This document shows positions 37,996 to 50,153 of a stretch of DNA of 64,000 nt, piece by piece. Under the pieces are notes generated by a model that saw only the letters and a list, made by a program, of their open reading frames with translations, had not been told where the DNA came from and did no database searches. Source of the stretch: Pycnopodia helianthoides (Eukaryota; Echinodermata; Asteroidea; Forcipulatida; Asteriidae); contig CM063258.1 in NCBI GenBank assembly GCA_032158295.1, positions 16,777,703-16,841,702 of the forward strand, written 5' to 3'. The stretch's first letter is position 1; the number at the start of each line of letters is the position of its first letter. The position numbers were made by a program, and so were the translations under genes.

Positions 37996-40900
37996 ATGTT
38001 CAAAGGAGCCTCTCGCTTTCTAACCATGGTGCAATCATTAACTCCGGATGTGTGTCCGGCAAACTGTTCTGGACATGGAGATTGTATAGATGGAATATGC
38101 ATCTGTCAGGTATGAAAAAACCACAAGAAAATAAGTTTTGTATTCTGGTTCAAATGATTTTAAGTAGTGAAATAATTGCCTAAGATAAGAGAAATGATCT
38201 GTAGACAGAGGACTCTTCACCCTGTACAGTAATCTGTACAAGTGTCTAATAATCAGGGGCCAATTTCATAGCGCTGCTTAACAGTAAGCAAATTTTCGTA
38301 CTTACTGTAGCAAAAAAACTTGCTTAAGCATAAGCATATTTCAGAGGTTAACAAAAAAATTGAATGGCCAGCATGCGCGTTCACCATGGATTTGCATTGT
38401 TGCGTCATTCATCTTCATACAGTAAGCACTGGAAGGTTAGCATGCTTTTTCGTTCACTTAGGGTTAGCAGCGCTATGAAATGGAAACTCAAAATCGGGCG
38501 TTAAGCAGCTTTATGAAATTGGGCCCTTGGCTGTTCAATTTTAATACTTAGTTTTGAGTCTGAAAAAGATGGAAAAGTTCTTGTCATTCTTCCACAACCC
38601 CAACCCACTCCCAATTAAACTTCAAATTTACTCTAGCCTTTTTCATACCTTCAAGGATACACTTTTTTTTTTCCTGTATGTTTTTTCCCCTTTCAGTTGG
38701 AATACCAAGGCACAGAATGTGGAGATGTCAACAGTGCTTATTTCATTGCATTTGGTCTCATCTTCTACCTGCTGTCTGCTTGCTGTACAATACAACTGGT
38801 AACATCAATTATTTTCTTTCATGATGGCCGAAACACCTCTGGCTCTTTAATAGAGATTATTTTTTATACTATCATAATGTTCAGTTAGACCCAGTCAATA
38901 TTTTACATGGTCGTAGTTTAAAGTTGTCATCCATTTAGTGAGACCCAGTCAATGTTGTAGACGGTCATCCAAAGTTTAAAATTTAAACCAGTTTAGTGAG
39001 ACCCAGTCAATGGTGTAGCTGGTCATCCAAAGTTTAAAATTTAAACCAGTTTAGTGAGACCCAGTCAATGGTGTAGATGGTCATCCATAGTTTAAATTGT
39101 AAGACAACTCTCATGGTCAAATTGCCTAGCTTTGGAATAAATAAGTGGGAATTAAGACAGTTTGGTGTTGAGGCTTTTGCAGAGATGCCAACATACATGT
39201 TTTGGGCATAGCATCTACGACTTTGAGCAGTGAATACGACTCTGCAATAATACTTCAATTAAATACAATAAACAAGCCGCCCCAGTGAAATTTAGTTAGA
39301 GTTGGTAATAAAACGGACAACAAGACAAAAATATCGATCGCAATCGAGGGCAAGATCTGATGAAAACTGTTGATAAAAGGTGTAAAGAATGCAATGGGTG
39401 GACATGGAATTGGTTGGAAAGGCAAGTTGACGAAATTCCTCTTGCTGAAGTCATTCGAGCACTTGACTTGCTTGCCGTAGTGGTAATGCCGTGTTTGCTG
39501 TACAAACATGAGTATTTTTTTATTCATTTTAATGAACGATGGGACAGAAACCAAAGCATTTTGTTAAATGTAGTTGGAAAGAGTTGCCTCTAGCTGAACA
39601 TTTTTTTAATTGTTTGGCCTCTAAAGCAAGCCTGGATTAAACACTAGCATATTGGCTTTGCACTAAGCAATTTTCGCTGAAAATATTAGCTTATAAATCA
39701 TGTATATTTGTCCTCTTTTTACGATTGGTTAGTTGCATGCCTGGTTATATAATTTGCCCTCGTACTTAAGTGCTCGCTGGTGCTACTCTTTTTTGAAATT
39801 CAATGTTGGCATGTCTGCTTTTGTAGAAGGCATCTTTGATTCCACTTTAAGCTACAGAAACACTTTTTTGTATTGAAACACTTCTCAGATTAATGATAAA
39901 TAAATTTTATTATTCAATTTTTAATGATCGGTTCCAATTTCTTGTTGCAGATACTATGTATCCAGTCAGATTTCCACCGTTTGAAGAACCCCTCTGTCTA
40001 CCGAGCTTTGAGAGTCACAACTCAGAAACTTCTGTATTTTCTGGTGATTATTGCAGCACTGAGTCGAGCTTTGTATTTCTCATTAAAGGTAAAAATATAA
40101 ATAGTGTCGTTCTTACAGGAGCAGAAAGGACTGCTAATAATGTGTGGCACTAAAGCCCGGTTCATACTTCCTGCGAATGCGAATGTGAAGCGAATTTTGA
40201 CTTCACGAATTCGCAACGAACAATTAGCATCAGTTGAGATGTGCTCAACTCCTATGAAACATTTGCAGCGAAAACAGCCTGAAGTATGAACCGGGCTTAA
40301 TTCTCCAGGTTAGGGAAAATTAGTTCATGTTTGGCTTTTGAATGTAAATAATAAATGTCGTTTTTATGATGTGAGTTGCTTATTGATAGTTCATTGTACA
40401 GAGCTTGATTTCACAAAGCACTAAGATTCAGTGTAAGATGAGTTGTCAGTATTACCATGGTGATTTATATTGTGACGTCACACTTTGCTTAGCATATAAG
40501 AGTGATTCACAGTTAATATAAATCTTAGTTCTTTGTGTAATCGGCTTCAGACTATTAAGGATATGTTTTTAAAGCACATGTGCACTTCAAGTTAGTATGT
40601 GTTTTTCGCTTACAGCTATTTGCAGAAGTTTTATGCTTAGCCTGTAAGCAAAGTGTTGTATAGAATACCCTTAGTAAGCAGAACCATGAGTTGGGCTAAC
40701 ATCTGTTAAAGGGTGTGTACAACATTGGTAAGATTGAAAATACAAATGTTCAAAGATTTGCACATAACTTACATGGTATAAAGATGGTCATGGTGGAAAA
40801 CTTCCCTTTAAACAGTTTTGCTTGAAATGCTATAGTAAATGAGTAAAACAATTAGTCTTTATCCGTGTGTGTCCAAAACCAGATGTTTGGCAACTGTGAA

Positions 40901-43900
40901 AACATATAATGGGGTTTTCACTATTTTTTCATGACTCCGAAGACCGATTAAGCTTAACATTTCACAGGTTTGTTATTTTATGTATATGTTGGGTCACATA
41001 AAGTGCGAATACTAGTCTGAAAATTACCAATGTTGTACATATGTGCTTTAAGAACTCTTGTCAGCAGTTGGAAATTATATTTGACTCAAATTCTTTTTTG
41101 TTTCTTTCTCAGAAATACTTAGCAGAGACTTGGGCTGATAACATGCTTAGCATGTATTATCCACTTCTTCTGTCAAGCCTGTCATTAGTGGTGTGTTTTT
41201 GGGCTGAGGTAAGTTCCTCTGGAGAATAAATGTCTGAATAATTCCACTGCAGGCTTAATTGTGATCATAATTTGAATTTAGTCGCATTTCTTTTAATCAT
41301 TTCTTCATTCAATCAATGATAAATTGACTTGTAATTTTCCTTGCAGTCTGGAATGCCACCAATGCTTATAGTATACCATAGTAAATGTGTTGATTTGATA
41401 CCTGAATAGAGCGCACCTTAAAGGGCTGTGTGGTGGAGCGCGCATGCGGGAACTGGTTGGTTGTTCATAATTCCATGTACAGCCACAGGGGTGCTTTGAT
41501 CATGACGACACAGCCCCTTTAAAGTACAATTTGAGTTGTAGATCATGCTACATGCATTCTGATGCCTTATAACCTCTACTCTATGCTCTACTTCATCACA
41601 GCTCACCAACATCCTGACAATCAAAGAATCAGCAAACATTGATAATGGCCTGACGTTTTGACCCTAGCAGAGACTTTCTTACTACTTTGATCTTGTCTTG
41701 CAGGCATTTCACGTTTCTGGTAAACAACACAACAACCCTGGCTTCTTGAGTAAAAGTTTTCTCTATTTCCTACTCTTCAATATTCTTCTGTACATCCTCC
41801 TGTTTGCCGAGTTCATCGCCATGGAAACTTCATCATTGGATCACAATCTTCTTAGAAACATCTTTAATGGATGTTATGCTGTACTTATGATTATTGAGGT
41901 GTTTTTCTTTCTTTTGTACGGAGTGGAAGTATTTTTCAAGGTAATTGACTTTGAGTTGTTTCTCGATCTATTTTATTGATAAACAAGAAGTTTGCTTCTT
42001 TTAAGAGTATATCAAAATAATAGTAATAACTGGTTCTTATATAGCACAGTTTTACAATAACGTATCAATGCGCTTTACATTAGTGCCCTAGTCATTGGGC
42101 CAATAGCATTCCTGTAATCTTTCTCAGCTCCCTGGGGAGTATACAGCCCTGGGCAGCAGTGGCACTTTGAAGGCTTTTTCAAACACAATATCAACCTCTA
42201 CCCTTGCAGGCTATCATTTATACCCCTGGGTGAAGAGAAGCAGTAATAGTAAGGCATTTTGCTTAAGGACACAAGTGTCATGACCGGGATTCGAACCACA
42301 CCCCGATGACTCAACCACCAGAACTTGAATCTGATGCTCTAAACAGCTCAGCCAAGACACCCTAATAGAACCTGTTTTATTATAAACAATGTTTGCTTTT
42401 GTTTTTGAATAATTTTATAAAATGATGTGGTTACTTAATTTTAGATCAAAGGAGCATTTACAACTATTGAACGTTCTTCCAGTCAAGCAGCTAATCCAAC
42501 CCAGAGTCCACAGAGTGGTAATTCCATTGATCGTATTGACAATGTATCTACTAGCGTACCAAATGAACAATCATTGGATATTAGCATTATGCATCAATCA
42601 CGTATTGGGATGCTGTTCCAGGGACTCTTACAGATAGCGATGGTTTTATTCTTGATGTTTAACGTAACCCAACCACAGTGGAAAGAAAGGTACGTTTATC
42701 TTATCATTTTAAAACTTTTAGAAATCTGTGCTTCTCTTTTTCCCTTCAGATTGACTATATTAGTATGCTTCAATAAACTCCATTTCTGTACCTATTTTTC
42801 CTTCTGCCTTTTCTCATATTTTAGGAATGTCCAATCTTTTCCATCGTTATATGATTTGTCCGATCGTTTGAAACTCTTCTCTTACGTTATCAACCTTTTC
42901 TTGGTTTACTCTAGCCTTTCAATTTTCAAGAAGAATGTGCATGATGTTTTCTTCCGCATCATTGAAGTGGGTCTTGCTCTCTGGTTTCCATGTGTCTTAT
43001 GGAAATGCAGAAGTCCAGAATCATTGTGGATGTTGAATCCTACACGATTATTCAGACAGACTAGAGATGAAGAAAAATCACAGGTGAAACTTTTTATTTT
43101 GGTTGTAGTTTCTAATTTGTTTAACCACTTCACATCGGTATTTTAAAAAAAATTCCATGCCCACCCACGGTATTATTTTAAAAAACATTTTGGAGCTTCT
43201 CGAGTAATTGTTTTCCCTTAAAAATATTTTAGCCTCAATGACACCCTGACAAGGGAAAGACAACAAAGGTTCTCATGATAAGTTCCGGGATTTGAAAAAA
43301 AGTTAGTAAAAAGTGAGTACGCACTCGCCATGAATCGCAAAACCAACTTTCAGACTTGCCTCCCATTCATGCCATTGATCCAAATATAATGATGAACAAT
43401 GGTGGCAGCCTATCCTTTCTTGTATGCCTCATTTGTACAACAACAGGACAAAGTTGTGGAATTGGGGGTTATTGTGCCCCAGGAAAGAGATTTTACAAGA
43501 CATGTTTTCTAGCACCTATTGTCGCTCTATGTATGAGTGAAACAAAGCGTATCACAGTAGGTGCCTGCCTCAACACGCTACACACTTTGGAATATTGCTA
43601 ATGGGCACCAAGACAAAGAATGTCATGATAATTGTGACCTCCAAACACAACGTGTATATCAAACAACATGGCATTAGTATATGGTGGAGTTATGAGGCTT
43701 TGTGGTCGGAAATAAAACACGTTTTGAATTTGTCAAGGTCATTTTCTTTTTCCTTTTTAATTTTATTGTAGGGTATAAAGAAGGAAGAAGATTGGCTGTT
43801 GTGTCGTACACGTGCTCCGACCTATGACTCTACAACAGACAGAGCCAAAGTAGAGAAAGGTCAGTGACCTCATTGTGGACTGAGATTGTTCATCAAAGCA

Positions 43901-46900
43901 GAACTAAGTTTCCCTAAACAGAAGAATAAAATAGCAGACAATATACTAGATTGTTCATCAAAGTATAATTGAGTTTCCATAAACAGGAGAAAAGAATAGC
44001 ATACCATGTACACGATTGTTCACCAAAGTATAATTGAGTTTCCATTAATAGAAGAAAATAATAGCAGACAATGTACTAGATTGTTCATCAAAGTATAATT
44101 GAGTTTCCATAAACAGAAGAAAAGAATAGCAAACAATGTACTAGATTGTTCATCAAAGTATAATTGAGTTTCCATAAACAGGAGAAAAGAATAGCATACC
44201 ATGTACACGATTGTTCACCAAAGTATAATTGAGTTTCCATTAATAGAAGAAAATAATAGCAGACAATGTACTAGATTGTTCATCAAAGTATAATTGAGTT
44301 TCCATAAACAGAAGAAAAGAATAGCAAACAATGTACTAGATTGTTCATCAAAGTATAATTGAGTTTCCATAAATAGAAGAAAAGAATAGCAGACAATGTA
44401 CTAGATTGTTCATCAAAGTATAATTGAGTTTCCATAAATAGAAGAAAAGAATAGCAGACAATGTACTAGATTGTTCATCAAAGTATAAATGAGTTTCCCT
44501 AAACAGAAAAGAATTGCAGACAATGTACTAGATTGTTCATCAAAGTATAACTGAGTTTCCCTAAACAGAAAAGAATTGCAGACAATGTACTAGATTGTTC
44601 ATCAAAGTACTGTGTAACTGAGTTTCTCTAACAGAAGAAAATAATTGCACACAATGTACCAGATTGTTCATCAAAGTATCACTGAGTTTCCCTAACAGAA
44701 GACAAGAATTGGAGACAATGTACATGTACTAGATTGTTCATCAAAGTACTGTATAGCTGGGTTTCTCTAACAGAAGACAAGAATTGCAGACAATGTACAT
44801 GTACTAGATTGTTCATCAAAGTACTGTGTAACTGAGTTTTTCTAACAGAAGACAAGAATTGCAGACAATGTACTCACCCTTTGACATTTTTCTCCACAGA
44901 GGTTGAATGTTGGATTTGTTATGACCTTCATCGTACTGATGCAGGACCTATGATACAACCATGTCAATGTAAAGGTGATGTAGCCTTTGTCCATCATGAC
45001 TGTCTGAAGAGATGGTTAATGGAGGTGAGATAGAAGGGATTCAAGGTTTCAGATGTTTTAAGACTTACAAATACTGAATGTATAACCTGTCTCAATAGAA
45101 CTTCAAATGCATTGGTTTGGGTTTAACTTCTTTTTCATCACTGTTTTGTATAATAAAAGACAGTCTCTTGTGCATTGTATTTTATTGAGTGGAACTAGAT
45201 CTGTTTCAAATTGAACCTGTCAAATTATATGCCCTATATACACCACAGCGTTTTCCCTTAACAGTGGTCTGCTGGCCAAATGCCAGTTAAAATACCAAAG
45301 GACCAGTCAAAATTAACTCCAATCGGTCCAGCCGGCTAGATCAATGTTGAAAAGCATCTCTATTTTATTTGAAATATGACCAGTGAAAAAGATAATACTA
45401 ATGAAATGACAAGCTAACTGGTCCTGCTGGTGAGGCACTAACAATGTTAAGGGCAAACCCTGCAAAAGGAGACCAGGAAGGTAACAAATATCATTTCTAA
45501 CATATGTGTTAATTGCCTGCTTGGAGATAGTGAAGGCATGCTGCCACCAGACCAAATTGCAACACTAGCCCAAGATGGCAGTAATTGGAAGAAACTTGTA
45601 GTCGCCTGCTTCGCAGCCGAAGGATGATGATGATCTGTTTCAAGTACTGTTTCTCAAATATCTTGACAGAGAAATAACAAGCTCGTTGAGAGACTTAGAT
45701 CAGCACTCTGCTCTTTGTAAATCAATTACTCTCATTCTACCCCACTGTTCTGTCAAATTTTAAACACATTTTGTTGTTTTATTCTTTTTCTGTTCCTTTG
45801 AATGTTTTCTCCTTAGTCTGCAGATAATCCAGAAGCTTTACAATGCAAGGTTTGCAAATCACAGGTATGTAAGAAGAATTCAGCCTTTGAATCTGTTTAA
45901 CACTAATCTTAATGTAAAGAACCTCTTCAATTGCTGCTGTTGCCCTCTTGAAGTTGTGTGCCAGTGAGTAGTAGACTGTGTAAGTCTTGCACATATCAAA
46001 ACGAGAAAACACATCAAACCGAGAACATATTTGTTTTTAAGGTACTTTTATGAACAAACCTGAACCATAAAAATACTCTATACAATTTCTATGAAATCCA
46101 CGCCCAAATTGTGCAACCACTTAAAGCTGGTTAATACGCTGATGTGCGTGCGATGGTCGCATGGGCGTCAAATTGATGTGTGAAGCAGTTTATAGAGGAC
46201 ACTGACGCCTCAACGACCATAGACTAAAATGAAAGGCTTAGCGTCTGGCAATTACAGCATCTGGGTGTTATCATCGCGCCACCAAAATAAGCGTTTACAT
46301 AAGTTTCATTATCAGGTGGGCAAACATTCTTAATTTTTTGCAAGTAGTTGGAAGCTGACTTCAAGTTTAGTTCTCCAGTTTTCTTCATTATTTTGTTTAA
46401 TTGATTTTACTTTCAACAACATATATAATTTTCATGGCCACAAACTACGTGAAACTAAAATAATTTACAAAATCTCGCCAAGGTAAAACTCCATATGGTT
46501 GGGACCGCAATGGTCCCGGAAGTTTTATATACGCGTGAGACTTGCACAGTCTATATGGTGATACTACTGGCAGTTATGGCCACCGTGGTCTGGACTAACT
46601 TTCTTGGTATATAACAAATGATTGTATTCTGTTTGACAGTACCAGTTGAAGACAGGTTCGATGTGTTTCTTGAGAGGTTTCCAGTTGAAGCATGGATTGT
46701 TCACAGCAACATCAATTTGTCTTATGGCTGCTAGTCCAGCATTAGTGTATCTTGTCATTCAGAGAAATCCATCCAATGCAGCTAGTATCATCTCAATTGG
46801 AGCTTGTATTCTTCTGGAAATGATTTTCTTGAAGTAAGTGGAAATAGTTTCATCTCATTATAGTTCTCTACAATGTAGAAAGTTTCCTTTATGTTGTGTC

Positions 46901-47965
46901 CAGTAATTAATAGTTACCAGCATTATTCTTGTTATTTCAACAATGAGAAATTAGAGACCTTATCTGAATTCAGATCCTTTTTATGTCCACATGTTGAAGA
47001 AAGTAGCTGTTATTTTCTTCAGATACAAAGCAATCGTGCTGTTTGTGTTACTCTATCACTCAGGATACTATAATCTTTAATTCCATGCAGGCGTTACCAA
47101 AAGGTGCAAATGCTATCTTTTCAACGTACCCCTAAAATGTGGGTCCTAGTTTCAGACCTTTTTGTCGGCAATAACTCATCCCTGTTATCTTTATAGAGTT
47201 TCTATTCAAATAGTGGTCTTTATCTTGTTGCTTTTGTACATTACGAGAGATGAGTTTAAAATCATTGAGTGTTTTACAGCCTATGTGATTGGAATGCAGT
47301 AGTCTTTAGAAACTTGGTGTACACTAAAACTCAGTGCACAGAACTCAGTGTACATAGCTCTGTACAAAGCTTGATGTACAAAGCTCGGTGTACAGAACTC
47401 AGTGTACAGAACTCGGTATACAGTACTCGGTGTACAAAACTTTGTGTACATAACTCAGTTTACAGAACTCAATGTACAAAAACTCTGTACATACCAAGTG
47501 CAAAACCAACAGTGAATTATTGGTTTAACAAGTTTATTATATACTGTTGACTGCCTCTCCAGTTTATCCATAACACTGTAGCATGCATGGTTGCACGATC
47601 ACAGCTTCAATAACATATTCCTCGTGATCTCCACTGGCTTTCAATTATTCAACACCATGGTGCTTAGAAACGTAGTATTAAGCACGTTATAAATGTCGAT
47701 TATTATTATTATTATTATTATTATTAGGTATCTTGGGATCAGCTGTTGCAACGCCTACAACAGAGCCAAAATATCTTCCTTTCGGATCATTGGTACAATG
47801 GTCAACAATGGGCCTGTAACCACAACAACAGTTTCCACCGATAGTAGCATCCCTCCTCAATCTCTTCCAGGGACATCATCAGAACCAAGTGTCTCTGTAG
47901 TTTCTGTATCAGTAACATCAAAAGAAGCAACAGATGGCGTATTGATTCATTGTAATAAGATATAA
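37996..47965 (+). CDS. EGF-like / multi-helix (TOM1-GPR137-like) / RING-CH E3 ligase-like membrane protein
   Basis: Twelve coding exons join in phase to 627 residues: 37996-38109, 38697-38798, 39951-40088, 41113-41208, 41704-41940, 42445-42689, 42825-43083, 43772-43859, 44900-45024, 45817-45864, 46640-46833, 47728-47965. The start is the first ATG after an in-frame TGA. Order of parts: EGF-like Cys20, 24, 30, 35, 37, 46 (CPANCSGHGDCIDGICIC); helices near 52-74, 99-117 (with LSRALYF), 132-150 (ending FWAE), 168-190, 205-228, 285-303, 327-345 and 352-371; RING-CH C430, C433, C448, C450, H458, C461, C478, C481; two more helices near 501-522 and 531-551; a Ser/Thr-rich tail. The RING-CH pattern is that of MARCH E3 ligases, which ubiquitinate membrane proteins. 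The LSRALYF and FWAE helices recall the TOM1/THH1/GPR137 group (inference). No signal peptide is evident; TM1 may act as the anchor. Confidence 0.9.
38256..38526. mobile_element. Complete GGGCCCAATTTCATAG MITE in intron 1
   Basis: It begins ggggccaatttcatagcgct and ends gcagctttatgaaattgggccc. The interior has tcgtacttactgtagc, gtaagcactggaaggttagc and cgctatgaaatggaaactca, the reverse arrangement of the 28144 copy. About 270 bp, non-coding. Confidence 0.85.
38883..39095. repeat. Tandem repeat of about 58 bp, four copies, intron 2
   Basis: The unit tttagtgagacccagtcaat followed by a gtagatggtcatcc-like part and aaagtttaaaatttaaacc recurs about four times; the first copy is the most diverged. 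Confidence 0.85.
40151..40300. mobile_element. Short TAA-flanked MITE, second copy, intron 3
   Basis: The left end taa then agcccggttcatacttcctg pairs with gaagtatgaaccgggct then taa. Same family as 34501-34686, with the shared interior cagttgagatgtgctcaact. Slightly shorter. Confidence 0.8.
40706..41051. mobile_element. TTAA MITE, second family, intron 3
   Basis: TTAA then agggtgtgtacaacattggt at the left; accaatgttgtacatatgtgct then TTAA at the right. The interior shares ttcacaggtttgttatttta and atgactccgaagaccgatta-type blocks with the 50154-50539 element (aacttcgacgaccaattaag), so the two families are related. The right end lies only about 60 bases before coding exon 4. Confidence 0.85.
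41418..41522. mobile_element. Very short TTAA MITE, about 105 bp, intron 4
   Basis: TTAA then agggctgtgtggtg; complement cgacacagccccttt ending in TTAA. A minimal inverted-repeat element with no coding capacity. Confidence 0.7.
42013..42364 (-). mobile_element. tRNA-derived SINE in intron 5
   Basis: Read on the minus strand, the element starts ggtgtcttggctgagctgtt, with an A box tggctgagctg (42354-42344) and a perfect B box ggttcgaatcc (42297-42287), the two internal RNA polymerase III promoter parts. A body of about 250 bp follows, then the tail gcgc/ctatataagaaccag and a TTATTACTATTATT-like end. The head resembles a leucine-type tRNA with a long variable region, but I cannot fold it confidently. 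It needs a partner LINE to move. Confidence 0.85.
43880..44880. repeat. 65-bp VNTR with higher-order structure, intron 8
   Basis: About fifteen units of roughly 65 bp, each starting attgttcatcaaagtata and containing gagtttcc, an A/G-rich part and gcagacaatgtact. Three successive variants (with cataccatgtacacg, with gaaaataatagcagaca, with agcaaacaatgt) are repeated as a trio twice in a row, which is higher-order repeat structure. Later units diverge and gain tacatg insertions. The array ends just before the acceptor of the RING-CH exon at 44900. Confidence 0.92.
45455..45645 (+). mobile_element. 3' end of a LINE, intron 9
   Basis: The reading frame ends LPPDQIATLAQDGSNWKKLV then VACFAAEG and repeated TGA codons, like the C-terminal end of several LINE reverse transcriptases, followed by a (GAT)n tail. 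A frameshift or stop lies upstream near GKPCKRRPGR. The stretch before it (45245-45460) has an unrelated inverted pair, gcgttttcccttaaca and gttaagggcaaaccctgc, perhaps another small element. Confidence 0.6.
47290..47500. repeat. Short-period degenerate tandem repeat, intron 11
   Basis: The motif aactcagtgtacag and variants recur about thirteen times with a period near 15-16 bases. Confidence 0.8.
47692..47727. repeat. (ATT)n microsatellite forming the acceptor tract of intron 11
   Basis: About nine ATT units run directly into ttattag, and the last coding exon begins at 47728. The microsatellite occupies the position of the pyrimidine tract. Phase is kept across this junction, which supports its use. 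Confidence 0.75.
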
Positions 47966-49940
47966 CTGTTTGTCAATTTATTTAGGAAGGGGTTGGATTG
48001 GATTGAGTTAAGTGTAAGACTGGGGTATAGACGATGTGACCTGTGACATCACATATTTACAAAAGAGCTACAGAGCCTGGATCTGTACAAGGTCACCACT
48101 CTGTAAACAAATGGTCTATACTACACAACTCAAAATAGACCTGTTGGTTGAAAAAAAAACAGGTTACTTAATTTAAGAAATATAGTTTGATAATAGAATA
48201 AATTTAATAATGAGTCCCAAAAGTTGTTTTGTTGGTTCAAGGACAACATGCACTTGATGTCTACATGTAGTAAATGACCCTTAGTAGTGAAAGTGATTTA
48301 GAAAATCATGCATTTATTAAAATAGTAATAATTAAAGGAAAAAAAAACTACAAAGTACTACGATTTAAAGATTCAAACTCTCAATTGTAATCTTCCCTAC
48401 TGCCAAATAAAGCCACTTTTGTAAACTAAATTATATCAAGATTATACCATCAAAAGGGAATACAATTTGACAACTGAATATTGTATATTATTTTTTATTA
48501 AATCTTCGGATATCATTTTGTTGCATGTAATTAGCAAATGCTTAACATGTGTTTTGGTTTTGTTTCTTACATTTTGATAATTTATTGAATATGACAGTGT
48601 ATATAAAAGAAATGAATATGTAAAGATCTTATGATACAAACCTATATAATTTGTTATTGTGATTATGTATTCTCAAATATAAACTTAAAGAGCTGAAGTT
48701 ACACTTAAAGAGCTATTGATTTTACATTGCTGTCTTTATGTTACGGAAGTTCAGTTAATCATAACAGGTACAATGTATTGGGAAAGTCAAGCAGTCGATG
48801 GTGGTTTTCCTTTTAATTGAAAAAATAAGTTTTTGTCATAGATCGAAAGTTACTGAATGGGCTTCCATGTATAGATTATTATGATGTACAAAGTAATTCT
48901 TAATTCTGCCATGCTAGACATATACTGTCAAAATAATTTTTGGAGTGAATGAGTTTGTTTGTACATTGTGTGAAGCAAATTGTGATTATTATGGAGTCAA
49001 AAGGATACTGCCAAATAACTGCAAAATCTAAAATATGGCTTCCTTAGATAGATGATATTACAATTTGACCGATTACAGGGTTTAGAAGGAAAGAAACATA
49101 CTATGCTCCAAAGAAAGTTTTCTGTATCATTGTTAGTGATCTATTTATTATTATTTGTTATTGCTTAGCAAGTTATTTACTTATTTTCAGAATAAATTAG
49201 CTTTGCCAAAAAACCTGCCCAGTATAAAATAATACCAAAGTTACTTGTTGTAGATGTAAGCCTTCAGTTTGGACTTCTAAACACTTAGTTGACGGAAATT
49301 ACCAGAAGGTAACAAAACAGAAGGAGGCACACATAATGCATATTATTGACTGTTAATAATGTTGTTTTTAGCAGTCTTTACTTACTTTCCGCCACATTGG
49401 TTAACGATTAATAATGTTATCAGAATAACTATAACACTAATTTACTTATACACATATTTTAAACATGTTTATAAAAATGACTGTTACTTAATTACAATGA
49501 TGACTGTTTAATTGACTGTTTAAATGATTGACCTATTAATGCCAATGTAACTTGTGTGAAAGATGTTGATAAAGAAATAAATAAAACTATTATTGTTGGA
49601 TATCTAAACAAGATGAAGTCGGATCCATGTTTTTTGTGTAATGGAATGTATAAGCAATTTAAGTATTTGTTCTAAAAAAAGTAAATCGCAAAATTATTAG
49701 AATCCCTGTCAGCCGTCAGCCGAGTCACTTCGTACATTCGGTACTACTGTACTGCGATGCTGTCGCTGTGGCACTCAGCTGTTTAATGTCAGTTTGGCCC
49801 TCTACCTTTTTACCGTTAAAAACTCTCGGTAAATATTATAATAACGCAAACAAAAGTGCCAAAACAAACAAAAAATTGGTTTTGTTTTTTAAATTTTCGG
49901 AGTCTGTACGAGATACAAGTTTACTTGTAAGAAGGTACGA
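47966..49940 (+). other. Probable 3' UTR of the RING-CH gene and intergenic sequence
   Basis: AT-rich with no gene. Candidate polyadenylation signals are aataaa near 48197, 49192 and 49576 (aataaataaaac). If the last is used the 3' UTR is about 1.6 kb. Confidence 0.45.
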
Positions 49941-49949
49941 AGTGTCCAA

Positions 49950-49985
49950 GGTCACTTCGGACCTTGTAAAAGGTCCGAAGTGACC
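49950..49985. other. Perfect 16-bp stem, 4-base loop
   Basis: ggtcacttcggacctt is followed by gtaa and then the exact complement. No U-run follows, so it is not a simple terminator. It may be the tip of a transposon or a structured RNA segment. Origin unknown. Confidence 0.85.
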
Positions 49986-50153
49986 TGACACCGAAGCGCA
50001 AAACGAAATATAGGAATGCATATTCAAAAAGCTTTTCTTTTGAAGTGGGGTTTCAATGTTCCCATTAATGAGAACCATGTCCCATTCCGGAGGGCTCATC
50101 GATAGGCGCGTTAAGCTCACGACCTCCTTCCTCCTTAAAGGCACTCCAGTGCC

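Noticed and set aside
43880..44880. Regularly spaced repeats that could suggest a CRISPR array
   Set aside because: Units are contiguous with no unique spacers, in an animal intron; it is a VNTR.
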